Positions 11,171 through 24,256 of a DNA stretch of 64,000 nucleotides are shown here, one piece after another. Both the position numbers and the translations under genes were made by a program. The stretch lies in the NCBI RefSeq assembly GCF_011386835.1, contig NC_088796.1, positions 83,597,468 through 83,661,467 of the forward strand, written 5' to 3'. The stretch is from Chrysemys picta bellii. Lineage: Eukaryota > Chordata > Testudines > Emydidae. The first letter of the stretch is position 1, and each line of letters starts with the position of its first letter. The notes beneath the pieces are model-generated. The model was given only the letters and a program-made list of their open reading frames with translations, did not search any database and was not told where the DNA came from.

Positions 11171-12765
11171 GCTTGCTCAGACTATTAACCTCACCGAGTG
11201 GGTCCAGCCGAGGATGAACCCAGCAGAGCTCACTGTACAGAAAGGTCATCTGTACTGCACAAGCAAGTGATCCACCTCCAGGCAAACAACGGAGCCCTCC
11301 AGGTGCAGAATGTGCAGCTGGCCACTGAGAATCACACATTGTGGGATCAATTCCCTCAACTCCACACAGAAAACACTGCGCTCGTCCAGCTGCGCTGTTC
11401 CCCAATGTCCCTCTGTCCGAGTGCTTCGATGCTCCAAATCAGTACCGCCTCTTGTTCTTACTTTGACCACAGGTGTACGCTTCCAACCATACCAAGGTAG
11501 GCCTGGAAATCAGCCTGCTGAGAGGGGAGATGTTGGACTGGGCCTCTCCTCTGTTGGAAGTCAATATTCTAGTTTTGTCTAATTGGGTTGCCTTTCAGTA
11601 GGCGATATCGACCATCTTCAATTATCCTAACTATGCCCACTCCACTGAGGCCCCCCCTACAGAAATTCGAACAGGGGTTGGGCCCAGCCACTGCCTACAT
11701 AGCTTCCGCCATCTCATATTAGACAGAATGGAATGAGGTGGCCCAGTTATAACAGTTTTGATGGAGCTTGCAGGATGAGGGTGAGGACAAACTAGCTGGA
11801 GTTGAGATCCCAGTGGGCCTGGACACCTTCATAGAGCTCATCACCTGTATCGACGGAAAGAAAGAGGGGTGCCACAACCATGTCCCCCACTATAGGACTC
11901 CATCCTACCAGTCAAGTCAATGCAGGTGGACCTAACCCACCAGCAACTCATTCCTGAAGAGAGAACATACTGGCGATGCCTTAACTTGTGCTACTACTGT
12001 GGTGAGCAGGGCCATGCTATCTCTGATTGCCTCATGAGGAATCCAGTCCAGAAGGAATCTGGGAAACAAGCCAGCCCAGCCATCCTGACAGAGTATCCCC
12101 TGAAATCCCACTGAGGTCCTGACAGCCAGGACATGCACTGGCTACTGTTGACCACACCATGCTTATAAGTCCCAGTCACGTTGCGATTCCTGGGGCATTC
12201 CCAAACACTCCCTCCACAGCAGGTCCTCAATGACTCATGCATGGCAGACAATTTTATTAATGCAGAGGCAGCACGGGCACTACAGATTCCCCTGTGGCAC
12301 AAGCGTATTCCAGATCTGGAAGAGACGATTGACAGGTCCCTCTTATAATCTGGGCCAGTGGCTACAGAAACTGTTCCACTAGAAGTTATGATCAAGGGGT
12401 ATCGAGAGACCCTACAGTTCAGCGCCATCCATTCCTCACACTTCTTTGATCCTGGGTATCTCGTGGCTGGCCCTCCACAATCCCCTTATCCACTAGCATG
12501 AACTAAAAGTTGAATTCTCTTCAGAATTCTGCCAGCAGCAGTGCTTGACCCCAGGAATTGGGCAGCACACAGTAGGCCCCCAGTGGTCTCACACCAGGGT
12601 AGTGGGCCCAAGAGAGCTACCCAATGACTCCAATCCTCAACTTCCATCCAAATACAGTGATTATAAAGATGTATTCACAAAAAACAAAGCCAACACTCTG
12701 CCTCCACACAGGGACCATGACTGTCCAATCAAGCTACAACCAGGGGCTCCTGTCCTGGTACCTGA
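11170..12765 (+). pseudogene. Broken gag-pol remnant of a Ty3/Gypsy retrotransposon
   Basis: Several short plus-strand frames carry recognisable pieces in the order expected for a Ty3/Gypsy element. A zinc knuckle of the C-X2-C-X4-H-X4-C type is encoded at 11989-12030, at the end of gag. A stretch at about 12225-12300 resembles the active-site region of the retropepsin-like protease, although the expected Asp-Ser-Gly reads Asp-Ser-Cys. The linker leading into reverse transcriptase, with a LPPH...DCPI signature, lies at about 12650-12760. Stops and frame changes separate these pieces, and most of reverse transcriptase, RNase H and integrase is missing, so it cannot code for a functional polyprotein. 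The frame at 11198-11500 is a gag-like fragment only by position. Confidence 0.65.
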
Positions 12766-12905
12766 CTTCATCTCCAGCTGTCACCCTTGGCTTGGCACCT
12801 GGCACAGTGTCCAGCTCTGATCTTCAGCTTGGTACCTGACGCTGTCCTTGCTTTTGATCCTTGGCTCCGACCAGTAGGCATGACCACCCATGCCCCAGTC
12901 ACTGC
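12765..12905 (+). repeat. Right copy of the Ty3/Gypsy flank
   Basis: Similar to 11030-11168: both run through a CTTGG-rich stretch, TTTGATCCTTG, an AGTAGGC/CATGACC motif and end GTCACTGCA. The abrupt switch from the reverse-transcriptase linker to this flank points to a large internal deletion of the element. Confidence 0.5.
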
Positions 12906-13652
12906 ATAAAGAAGCGCTCCAGCTGTGGAAAGAGAATCTCTCCTCCACCCATCATCTGACTCTCCATCATCTCTGGAGGGAACAACCCACTCTCCTCGAT
13001 AGTAACAAACATGTGAACAACTAGGAGTTTCACGTTTGTCTCTGGGCTGCCTATCATGGCATTTGGAATTTCACAGAAGCAACAGAGATATAACTCAGGT
13101 CCTCCATGATAACTGTTAGTTAGTTGGCAGCAATGTAAGTCCTATGACACATAGCTGATCAGTTCTGATTTTATCCAGTAGAGGATAGTGGTGTACACAC
13201 ACACAGTGTCTTTGGAAAGGATTCCCTATTGAAATTACAGAGCTGCTGCGCACATTTCATCAGCGGATCTGTGTAGGTGCAAATCCACCACCCATGCCCT
13301 ACATCTGGCCCTCCCTTCCACAGGGAAAATGAGACGTTGTTCCTATTTCCGACTCACAAAATGTTACCCTTTTTCCATGGCAACCAATGAACTCCCACTG
13401 GCTTTAAATTGCAGTAATGTTCCTAAGAAAGTTTCAGGGCCACCCAGAGAAGCTGAAGAATTCTAGGACCTTAGTCTGTGAAGTGGTAAGTGCCTCCTCC
13501 TTCAGTTCCCATGGGGGGAGCCTAACACCAGGTAGGCCCCTAAGCTGTATGGAGTGGATCACTAAAAGCAGAGATGATGAAAATGTTTTGATATTGCTTG
13601 AAAAACGTATTAAATGTAATAAACTTTATATCTGTTTCTTGCATCAAGATTT
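12906..13652. other. Gene-free stretch
   Basis: No gene or repeat boundary is recognised. The open frame at 13417-13668 runs into the adjacent MITE and shows no domain. Confidence 0.45.
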
Positions 13653-13660
13653 TTCAGAGG

Positions 13661-13783
13661 TAGGGTGACCAGATGTCCCGATTCTATAGGGACAGTCCCA
13701 ATTTTTCAGTCTTTTTCTTATATAGGCGCCTATTACCCCTCACCCCCATCCCGATTTTTAACATTTGCTGTCTGGTCACCCTA
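13661..13783. mobile_element. 123-bp hAT MITE
   Basis: It begins TAGGGTGACCAGATGTCCCG and ends TGTCTGGTCACCCTA, the same termini as the 1.3-kb element at 828-2119. It is flanked by TTCAGAGG (13653-13660) and TTCAGAAG (13784-13791), an 8-bp duplication with one mismatch. It is an internally deleted member of that family. Confidence 0.87.
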
Positions 13784-13791
13784 TTCAGAAG

Positions 13792-14640
13792 CTATGATAT
13801 AATATATACAAAGAGCAGAAGGCTCCAACCTGCACTCTTGCTGAGTAGTGCTTATTCACACAAGTGATCCCATTGACTTCAACAAGGCTTCTTGTATAAC
13901 TCAAAACTATTGACTATGAGAATTAGTCTTTCATCTTGCAGATCTCAGCTGATATCAGATAACAGAAAAGTTTCAAAGTTTGTTTCTTTAAAACATGTGG
14001 TTATAATAATTTACAATTATCGGGGGGAGGGTTCTCCCATTTCATGACATTCTGCTTGTTTTTCCAAAGTGGGCAGTCTGTTTCTCTGGTTCCGAACTGA
14101 ATGGTAAAGTCATGAAAAAAAGCACGCTATGTCACACAATCTGAGAAAAAAAGATGCAAAGCTGGCATCTAAGTTTTGTGGATTTCACCAAGTCTGTACA
14201 TTAATTTAAAAGTGTACAATCAAATCTCTCCAGCTCAGGTTATTATAGTCACGATTATTACATAACACAAAAATACAGTTACTCTGAGACAATCTTTAAG
14301 TAGTTGGGTTACAAAAGTGCATCCCCATCTCTGACAATCAAAGAGCTAGAGGCTAATTTCATATATATGTGTAACCTTAGCTATAAAGTACACTTTGGAA
14401 TATCACCTAGTACACATGCAGTAGTGGATTTTTCAAAATGTGGTGCACTGAATACTGTACTTGCATGCCTCATATTAGTCCTCTGGAACTCTGTGCTTTT
14501 TGACCCACATGTCTTAGACAAGGGTTTTACAGTAATTGTAAGTATTGCATAATTCTGGTGATTCAGAGATGAGAGGAACGAGATCTACACAGCTGCAACT
14601 AAGGCTAGAGATGAAGTCATTTGCATTGGAAACTTGATTC
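13792..14640. other. Gene-free stretch
   Basis: AT-rich sequence without a recognisable gene, RNA or element. Confidence 0.45.
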
Positions 14641-14643
14641 TAA

Positions 14644-14923
14644 GGGTACAGCTACACTGCAGGATATGTAGACACACCTGTGCTAGCTTTAATTTAGTTA
14701 ACTCGCTAAAAATACTAGTGAGAACACCGCGGCACAGCCTTCCGTGCAGGGTAGAAATATGAACACATGCCCAGAGGAACCAGGCAGGCTTGTGTTGCCT
14801 GCGCTGAAGCCCACTGCATCACATCCTCACTACTACTTTTAGCCAGCTAGTTGGATTAAAGCTAGCACGGGTACATCTACATGATCAGCAAATCACATCT
14901 GTAGCTGCAGTGTAGACATAGCC
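14644..14923. mobile_element. Harbinger-type MITE with TAA duplication
   Basis: The ends GGGTACAGCTACACTGCAG and CTGCAGTGTAGACATAGCC are inverted repeats. The flanks are TAA at 14641-14643 and TAA at 14924-14926, a 3-bp duplication of the kind made by PIF/Harbinger transposons. The interior is also partly palindromic (GCTAGCTTTAAT against ATTAAAGCTAGC). Non-coding. Confidence 0.78.
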
Positions 14924-15533
14924 TAAGAGTAACACTTATCCAGAAAATACAAGCAAGATCTATGACCTATCTATCCAGTCAAAACCAGTGGTCACAGCTT
15001 TGTATTCAAATGTTGGATAATTGATCCAGCACAGTAGCTATATGCTGCTCTTTACAGAACATACAGTAAGACACAATCCCTACCTCAAACAACTTACAAA
15101 CAGAGGTCTCAATCCTACAAAAAAACATATACACATGTTTAAGTCTGTGAGTAGTACAGCTGATTGGAGTCGATGAGACTGCATGCACAACGTAGAGCAG
15201 TATCACTGCCTAAGGCCCCAGTCCTCCAAATACTTACCCATGTCAGAAGCCTCAGTGAGGTCAATGGGACTCCTTATGTGTGTAAAGTTAAGAGTATGGG
15301 TGTCATCTGCAGTCTCAGGACCTAACACAGTTCTGCATTTTCCACCAACACCTGGTTGTAATAATTCCAACTCTTCACTACTGTATATTCCCTGAACAGT
15401 TCTCAAATATTATAAATAGAGATATGCAAAATTATATACAAGAGTGTGAAAACGCTTGGTTTCCCCATATGGAGTAACCCAGTTGAACACTACCTGATAC
15501 ACAGCATATCTTACTGATTACAACTTTAAATGT

Positions 15534-15740
15534 AAAAAGAAGAACAGGAGTACTTGTGGCACCTTAGAGACTAACAAATTTATTAGAGCATAAGCTTTCG
15601 TGGACTACAGCCCACTTCTTCGGATGCTGTAGTCCACGAAAGCTTATGCTCTAATAAATTTGTTAGTCTCTAAGGTGCCACAAGTACTCCTGTTCTTCTT
15701 TTTGCGGATACAGACTAACACGGCTGCTACTCTAAAACTT
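15534..15740. repeat. Perfect fold-back of a Penelope-like element terminus
   Basis: Arms 15534-15611 and 15626-15703 (78 bp each) appear to be exact reverse complements around a 14-nt loop. The sequence (GTACTTGTGGCACC, TAGAGACTAACAAATTTATT, GCATAAGCTTTCGTGG) matches the termini of the Penelope-like element at 38712-39982. The tail at 15704-15740, which contains ACAGACTAACACGGCTGCTA, continues the family end. Inverted end-to-end arrangement is common for Penelope-like insertions. Confidence 0.75.
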
Positions 15741-18700
15741 TAAATGTGTAGCAAATACTTTCACTCTCTGGTAGATTGAAAACAAGCAGGAAGTCTATCA
15801 ACTTTAAGACAGTTACCTGAATAGCAATTTCTCTCCCATTATTTACTTATAAAATACTTGACTCACTCACATATTTTTTATATTCACACACAAAATATAG
15901 AGTTAAGACGTCCGAAGTTCCCACCAAACACAAATCCTCAAAATCAGGGAAATAAACAATTAAGTGCATACTGACCAAAAAACTAATAGTCATTCATCTC
16001 CTATATTTACTCATAAAATATGTGACTCACTCATTATTTATATTGTAATGAAAGTATAAAGCCCATGTCTATTTGTCTTAAACTTGATGTGACCTTTCCA
16101 GGTCTTTCACCACTCCTAGATCCTATTGATAGGTGTCACTTGGACCAATTTGTTCCAAGTTAGTTCCTGCCCTCTGGTGCACCAATGCACAAGGTGGGGA
16201 AGAAAGTATATGAACTATGAACTCCAGCCCAATTCAAGCAGCAAAGCAGGATCTTTCCTGTTGGGTCAGTGCTGTTAGGTGCTGAGCAATTTACAGAGGT
16301 GCTGAGTCTTCAGTTCCCACACACTACCTTGCAGAATCAAGCCCATAGGGCACAGAAATATGCTCGGAAAATGACATGCACATTGAAGTTACTGGGAGCT
16401 TTTCCATTTGCTTCAAAGGGCATTGAATCAGGCCCTAAAAGACTAGTCACTGTAACATATCACCAAGACGGTACTGAATGTGGATTAGGAAGTATGTCCA
16501 GTCTCCCCACGCTCCAAAAGCCAGCTAGTGAGCAGGTTCCTATCAACAGTAAGTGCTAGACAACAGATGGTGGACATGCACATTGCTTCTGCCGGAATGC
16601 ATCCCGCCCTCCACACACTTGCCTGAACCAACAGCATTCCTGTAACACTGTGACAGAGGAAGCACTTGGCTGTGTCTCTGATATCCATCACTGTGCCACC
16701 AGGGAAAAATCTGACCCAAAGTGCTTGGTTCTCATCTCAGGTGTGCAAGTAAATATCACAGAGTAGCTGTTTAAATTTGCTATCGTTTGTGTGCAGGATT
16801 CAATCTGACAAGGTAAAAGTGGCAATTCTCACCTAGAAATCTGAAAGCAAGGCCGAGCCCTCCATTGGTGAGCTATTACAGACTATGAATGTGTCAGAGA
16901 CGTCATGCACAGCTCTGTGGGTTTGAAATAGGGACACAAATTAATTCCTGGACATAACTGAGAATTTAAAATTAGCAAGAGAATGGCTTAAAAATAGAGC
17001 TATTCCCATAGCAAACAGGGTCTACAGACAGCCCATAGGCAAATATGTCCATGAATTCTTATTTAAAAAATACTCTAGTACTCTGCAGTAATGCCCCAGG
17101 ACACTTTAGTAACACTATTCTAAGCTGTACTTTTCTGCACTGTTAATGTTCAGTCCTGAAGAACTAAAAATACGTGTAACTGAAATACCAGCACTAATCG
17201 TTAATGCATATATGGGCACTCCTTAAATATTGAGACCTTTGTTTAGGATGAGAGATGGACTAAGAGAAGATAGGTGCGGAGCACTGAGGGAAAACAAAAG
17301 AATTCTGTGTCTGCTCATTGTAAGGCCAATTCCTGAAGCCTGCACAGGTCCTCTACCCCCATGCAGGTAGAACTGTGCTGACCTGATAGATTCTCAGGCT
17401 AATTGGTCTAGTACAGAAGGGTGTGCAGAGTGGTAGATCAGCTACTGTATGGTTCTGACCGGTGGGATCTCAGGAGGGAGCAGGGAATTCATGCAAATGC
17501 CCTCCTGCTCCACTAGGCCTCTGCTGATCCTAATCTCAGTTTCTCATCCACACAGTCTCTGTGGAGTCTACTATATCCACCCCACCCTAGTGGAGGGTGG
17601 GAGGAATCTTTCAGAACCTTTAGTATAAAAGGTGCTAGTAGGACTGAGTAGGTTAGGAAGACTCATTGATGGCTCGCCTGCCCCCAAATGCCCTGGCTGA
17701 GACCTGTTTTGGCCTGATGGGACCCATCATTGCTGGCTGACACTTTCATTTTGGAGCGAAGCAAGGTTCCATTTGGGGTGGGGTATTTTGTCCCTTTGCT
17801 GTATCCTCCATCACTCTATCCCCCACGCAGGGATGCCAGCGTAGCACTGTCTCCCATTCACATCGCTCCTTGTAAACCCTGTTGCCATTGGTGGCTAGCG
17901 TCAAGGAGCAGCAGATAGGTATGTCTACTGCTTACTGTGCAGAGTTGCCTGGCCTCTCAGGATTCAGTTAGCACTCTGTGAGTGCAGCATTTGTCCTAGA
18001 GCAAGGGACGCAGAATTTCACCCAAAAATATTTGCATTAGTATCCCACTGAACAATATCCTCACCAGTCATCTCTCCTGGAAATCTCAAACTACACTGTG
18101 TGCACCATGGCATGCTTTTTGAAGTGTATCTTTACCTGAATCTATAAGGTGGTACTGTTTATAACCTATGCCAAGGTAATCAAAAAGCAAGACAAAACAA
18201 TCTGATAGCGGATATTGGTACCTTCATGAAGGCAAATCTGATAATGAAAGGAAGTAAAGCCCATATCCTGGAAATTTTTATATCAGCAGGATAACTTTGG
18301 CAAATATTTACTATATATCACTAGATAAATATCCTGACACTAATGACTGAAAACCAGTGTGGGTTTTACCACTTAAGCATGCAGAGGCCAGATTTTGGCT
18401 GACAAGATCTTAGGCTTCTATCTGAAGAGAACATTCCTAAGCAAATACAGCATGAGCTGAAATAAAAACATCAAGGAAGAGAAACTGGCTGGTGTCCATC
18501 AAGCTTACTTCAGCTTACCACTTGTTCCAAGAAGTCAGCCTGGTGGTTGATTGACATAATGGTGGGGATGCTTGTTCAGCACAGATCCAGAATTGTACTG
18601 CCACCGAATCTTTGGTTAGAAAAAGAAGAGTTATCATTCCTGTTTCTTGCTAATATGTTTTTCTGACTAACAGTAGGGACGGGAGTTAGCTAGATAATGG

Positions 18701-19144
18701 CAGAACTGACTCATGTGTTGCTCTATTCATGTGACTGTTTGGAATATAGTCCTTGTGTTCCTGGGATAAAGAAGTTGCTCAGCTGGATGTCGTTTTATTC
18801 TCATTAGAGCCTATAACAATGATCTGTACATATAAGAGGATCTCCTTTCCCTCAGCCTGAAAATCCAGTGTTGCAACTTCTTAAGAGTGTAGGGCTTTCT
18901 ACAGATTAAAAGTTTTGCAGACACTACATTTGGGGAAGCCACCCTAAGGCAGTGGAATAGGTTACCATACCTTGACAACCGGTGAATTCAGCTGGGATAT
19001 GGAAACTTATTTCTATCTGTTCCCCTGGAAGCCCCATCAGACATCAGAAAAAAGGATGGAGTTTCCTCTCTAGCATCTCTTGCCACCCCCTGCACCTTTT
19101 CACCAGTAGCCCAAAACTAGATCAGTGCTGACACACCCTTTAAG
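15741..19144. other. Gene-free stretch
   Basis: No gene is recognised in 3.4 kb. The longest frames (16269-16559, 16485-16691) lack domains and splice context. Fragments of old interspersed repeats are likely but not delimited. Confidence 0.5.
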
Positions 19145-19152
19145 CTGTAGTG

Positions 19153-19485
19153 CAGTGGTTCCCAAACTTGTTCCGCTGCTTGTGCAGGGAAAGTCCCTGA
19201 CGGTCCAGGCCGGTTTGTTTACCTGCCACGTCCGCAGGTTCGGCCAATCGTGGCTCCCAATGGCCGCGATTCGCTGCTCCAGGCCAATGGGAGCTGCTGG
19301 AAGCGGCGGCCAGTACGTCCCTTGGCCCGTGCCGCTTCCAGCAGCTCCCATTGGCCTGGAGCAGCAAACCGCGGCCACTGGGCGCCGCGATCGGCCAAAC
19401 CTGTGGACGCGGCAGGTAAACAAACCAACCCAGCCAACCAGGGGCTTTACCTGCACAAGTGGCAGAACAAGTTTGGGAACCACTG
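19153..19485. mobile_element. Palindromic GC-rich hAT element
   Basis: Ends CAGTGGTTCCCAAACTTGTTC and GAACAAGTTTGGGAACCACTG are perfect inverted repeats. Identical 8-bp duplications CTGTAGTG flank it at 19145-19152 and 19486-19493. Much of the interior is also an imperfect palindrome (for example GCTCCAGGCCAATGGGAGC against GCTCCCATTGGCCTGGAGC), so the whole element can fold back. The open frames on both strands here (up to 153 codons) mirror each other because of the palindrome and are not genes. Confidence 0.9.
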
Positions 19486-19563
19486 CTGTAGTGTTTAAAT
19501 GCAATACAGAAGAGCCATTTCAACATTACTGCTGGGAATCCTTCTCTTTGACAAAGTCACTTA

Positions 19564-19831
19564 GGGTATGTCTACACTGCAATTAAAAAACTCCATGCCA
19601 GCTGACTCAGGCTCATGGGGCTCAGTCTGAAGGGTTGTTTAATTGCAGTGTAGACTTCCAGGCTTGGGCTGGAGTCCAGGCTCTAGGAACCTGCGAGGTG
19701 GGAGGGTAGCGGAGCTCAGGCAGCAGCCAGAACCCAGAAATCTATACTGCAATGAAACAGCCCCCCAGACCGAGCCCGAGTCAGCTGGCACAGTCTAGCT
19801 ACAAGTGTCTCATTGCTGTGTAGACATATCT
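19564..19831. mobile_element. Harbinger-type MITE with TTA duplication
   Basis: Starts GGGTATGTCTACACTGCAAT and ends ATTGCTGTGTAGACATATCT, inverted ends. TTA flanks it at 19561-19563 and 19832-19834. The interior contains a CAGCTGACTCAGGCTC / GAGCCCGAGTCAGCTGG inverted pair. It lies only 70 bp to the right of the hAT duplication at 19486-19493. Confidence 0.8.
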
Positions 19832-19834
19832 TTA

Positions 19835-22800
19835 GGATGAAATTCACCCTTCTGCTGAAGACCAGTTTAAGGCCTATGCACCAGTTAGGTTCCAATTAAG
19901 CACAATTTTGAGGACTTAAGTGGAATTTATGTGGTGCATAGGTCTTGTGCTGACCCTCTTTGAAGGGGTGAATCTCACCTTTAATAAAAATACACATTCC
20001 TTTCTTTTCTTATACTAATGCCCATTTGCCTTGGCATCATAGTGTCTGCTCACAATACTGCCTAGACGCTTTAAGAGGTAGGTGCCTAGTGAATGTGGGT
20101 TTATATGGAGAGTGCACACAATGCTACAAGTGCTCTATTTTCTGCAGGAAGTCTCACCTGTCCATCAACATGGAGGCATCATCATCATTTGCTTCTTTAA
20201 ATCTCATTGCACCTGTGGGAATGTATGTGCCCTAGAAAGCCTAAACAGCACCTCAGGAGAGGAAGTCAGAACTTCAAGGTTGTCAACAGGACAAGAAGGG
20301 GGCTGCAATAGACACCTGGAAAGCCCCTTGGCATCCTGGAAGGCCACTGGTGAAGGACTCATAGAACAGAACAGTAAACCTTGCACTCTTTATGAAGTCA
20401 ATCCTGTAGCATATGATGACACCAAACTACAAACTGAACATCAAAGGGATACGTGGACATGGAGCAACCAAGAGCAAAATATGATGTCCTATCACAGGGG
20501 AAAAGAGGAAAACCTATGGTTTTTACACATATTTTCTGCCTTACAAACAACCCCTGTCTAGAGCTGAATCAAATTATATTCATTGTCAATAACAGCTTTG
20601 TGAATTTAGCCTTTTATTCTGTTCATGAAATGATCTTGTTTTCTGTGTAATTCATAAGTATTTGCTAAACATGTGAACATTTGCTCAGCATGCTCATGTG
20701 AACAAATCTCAGCAAATCATTGGTTCATGGACTGTTCACTTTAATGATCCACCATTCATTGTGTGCTACTAGTCATTTAAGCCACATGGGTTTTTCCTCT
20801 GCTCTTTGATTGAATTACTACAACTTTTAAAGAGGAGAAAGACATTTAAAAATGACAAAAAATAATGAATACAGAATAATAAACCCCAGATAAGAGCTTT
20901 CGGACAAATATCATTCACACTAAAATTTGTGAGACTTGGGCGCAGCAAACATTTTCATTAATACTTAGCAGACCTCCAAATGCTCCTGAACAAATAATAT
21001 GAGTGTGACGTGAACTCATCACATTTATTCACAAAAATATACACAAATCGCCTTTTTTCTTATTGACAGCAGAAGCTTGATTGTGCAAGTGTTATTGTCA
21101 GAAAAGCAGAAGCTCAGAAATCATTTGTCTCTTTGCCAGTAGTTAGCCCATCGATAAAAGCCGATCAGTACAACTGGGTGGAGGTCAGCATGGTCCAGAG
21201 TCTAGAAAAGTCCATTACCAGAGCCAGATACACAAAGAGAACAACCATGTTTTCCCTTAAAGGACAATACACTGGAAAGGTTTTATCAATCTCTCTCTGA
21301 AAAGCACAATCTATTACACTCTCCCTTAGCATCTCGGCATTCTCTGAAATGGACAGTGGGAATCTATAAGCACGTAGGAGGAAGGAATAACTTCTTGTTT
21401 CGTGCTACTCTCGAAGGAGAAAGAAAAGTGGAGTGTGTGAATTGCCAAATTCACACCCTGAATCTGAATTTGTAGAACTGCCAAGTGCTTTGGATCCTAG
21501 AGCAGGACAAGCATTAGCAGAAGCTAAGACAAGGAACCACTGATGGGGTAGGTAGGAAGATTCTGTGGCCAAATCAGTGCCAAATGAATGTTGGTTTCCA
21601 GTGAGGCCAAGTCAGGCAGTCTATCATCAGTCAGAAGAGCTCAAGGCACAAAAGGTTTAGTTTTCCATTATGTATCTTTTGGTTTTTACATACACACCAG
21701 TCACAGCACAGGAACAGGTTCAGAATGCTCAGTGCAAATGCAGTGGTGTATGTTGCTCACTAAAAAACAGCTCACCAGTTCCTAAGTGAATGGGGAGATC
21801 GCTATATAATGGAGAGGAAAATATTTTAAATTAGCTTTAATATGCATGGCCAGCTACTTTTATGTATCACCAGGCACAGTATAATATACTTTAGGGACTT
21901 GATTTAGCATCTGATAAAGCTAGTTTTAATTAGGCTAGTGGTGCAAAGCGACCTTACAAGCCAGCTGGAAACTAAGACTACTCTAGATTGGGGCTGAATC
22001 AACCCACAGCCATCCCCACCATCAGGGAACACAAAGGTGGTTTAAGAACCAATCTGTGCAAAGTAGAACACTGGCACGTCTGAAGAACCTGGGCCTAGAA
22101 ACAGAGACTGGGTCTGGGAGCCATAAGTAAGGTACTAACACTGTAACATTTGGCCAGATCCTTGGCTGGTGTAAATCAGCACAGCTCCATTAATGTCCAT
22201 GGCTTCATTATGCTGTGCCAATGAACAGTAGCTGAGGATCTGCCCCATAATGTTTAAAGCCAAAGAGGAGGATTTTGGTACAAGTGAAGTAACTTTTCTA
22301 TCCCAAGAGCAATATTTTACACAACCTTTTCTTGAACATATTATTTTATTCTTCATCTGAGCATTTTATGAACCTACTCCTGAAAAGCTCTGATGCCCTC
22401 AACTTCCAATATTAGTAGTTTTAGTATTTACATTATTTTTTTCTGGAAAATAATTCCTGGTAGACATTTGTCATTTTTATTTTATTTTATTTATTTATTT
22501 GTATGGCTGCAGATAGAGTCTAATTCCTCCATACACAGCTTTCTTTAGCAGAACGGGAGTTCATTGTCCACCATTTTGTTTTCCTAAATGTAGCTCGTTC
22601 AGAGCATGCTCTTTATTCTGTTGACTGATTTTGTGCATTGTTGCCTGGCTACAGTACATGAATTCCCATCCATCAGCAGCCAATAATTTCCCTTTATTTG
22701 TAGCCTCATCTCTCTTTTCCCTCCTCTTTATATTTTTACATTGAAAATTGTATTAAATACTGAATAAACACTATGAGCCTAGAACATTGGTGATGCCCAT

Positions 22801-23960
22801 ATTGTTCATGTAGGAGTCAAGAGTGGCGTTCTCTCTAGGATGAACTGCAAGACTGTTATTAAACAGCAGTTCTGTGAAAAAAAGCCATTTAAAGTCTCTG
22901 GTTCTGCTGGATTATTTTCCCTAACACTTCAAAAGACAGAACAGGAAAAAGTTCTTGTGCTTATTTCTTCCATCCTTAGCTGGGAAGTTAAATGCTGGTT
23001 TTAAAGTATCTGCAGACACAACATCCTCCTATTAGATCAGACCTCTTAACTCTGTCTGACATTTATTGGACTTGACCATTGAGGGGTATTAGTCTCTAAT
23101 AGCTTGCTCTGAAAGAGTTTGATGTTCTGAATGTGGCTGCTTCCACAGCCTCCAGATTGAGAGGTGACAAAATGTTCCAGAAGGAAAAATCCTTCACTGG
23201 CAAGCAACATTTACCCAGATTCAACTAGCCAGTTCAGTGAGAAAGGTCACACTGGCTTTGGCTTCATTTCAGACCAGAGAGAATACTGCCAATGTTTTGG
23301 GCCCACAATACCTCAGCTTCACAGAAAAGGTTGTAGTGACCCAGGAACTTGCCAAGAATGTACACAAAGCCAAAGTCAATAGACTCAGAAGAACTGTCTA
23401 TTTCCCAGCCTACCTCCAATCCTATTCACTTTTAGGCAAGCTTCACATGTATCACTGGAGAATACATCATGTTCAGTCTCTTACAGGAAAAAAAATACAG
23501 AAATCTCCTTAGTTAAGCAGTGCTGGAATTAAAATTATCTACATTTTATTCACATCTGCCAATTGTCCCATTTGCCAATTCCTCTAAGGCTCTTGGAGAA
23601 CAAAATCCTTTCTTTGTCAAAACATATTTCTCTCTTTTTCTACACAGCTAATAAATACACTGGGGCCAGGAATTTAGATCTTGGGAATACAAAGCAGCAA
23701 ATGGATGAGTTCTAAATGGTAGGAAAATAAATATCACTGAATTATTGCATTATGTTTTATGCATCATTTCCAGATTCTAAGCTGTAAACTTTTATATAAA
23801 TATATGTCAGATATGAACAATTGGTCCTGCATTTCATTTGCCTAAAATTTTCAGAAATGACTAATAGCAAGGATAGATTAAAGTAAAGGTACTGTGGGTA
23901 AAATTTTCTAACCTGCCTAAATGACTTAGAAGCCTAAGTCCCATTTTCCAAAGAGACACA
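19835..23960. other. Gene-free stretch
   Basis: No gene is recognised in 4.1 kb. The 159-codon frame at 20082-20561 has no domain, signal peptide or conserved motif that I recognise. A TTTTA-rich simple stretch lies at about 22470-22500 and an old SINE-like core near 22150-22245. Confidence 0.5.
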
Positions 23961-23963
23961 TTT

Positions 23964-24212
23964 AGAATACTAAGGGTATACCTACATAGCAAAACTATGC
24001 ACAAGCTAGCTTGAATCCCGGCAGCTAGTGAAGACAATGGAATGGAGGCTTCAGCATGGTTAGTACTAGTCCATTATGCTGTGTACGGACTCTGAGTACG
24101 TACCCAGCTCACTAACCCATTCTGAAGCCTCCACTGCAGTCTTCACTGCTATTGTTACCCACATTAGCTAGATTCAAGTTAGCTAGGGTAGGTTACTGTG
24201 CACACCATTTGC
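23964..24212. mobile_element. Fold-back MITE
   Basis: Starts near TAAGGGTATACCTACATAGC. The left arm (GCTAGCTTGAATC, GTGAAGACAATGG, GGAGGCTTCAG) is repeated inversely on the right (CTGAAGCCTCC, CAGTCTTCACTGC, GATTCAAGTTAGCT). It belongs to the same group as the neighbouring TCTACAC-ended MITEs. The right boundary is approximate. Confidence 0.65.
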
Positions 24213-24256
24213 TGAGTAAACCTACCCTGTGTCTCACTGAAAGTCAATGGGATTGA

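Noticed and set aside
19125..19586. Mirror-like frames on both strands
   Set aside because: Produced by the palindromic hAT element; the two translations are near copies of each other.
20082..20561. 159-codon plus-strand frame
   Set aside because: No recognisable domain, signal, splice sites or promoter, and the length is not exceptional for 64 kb of six frames.
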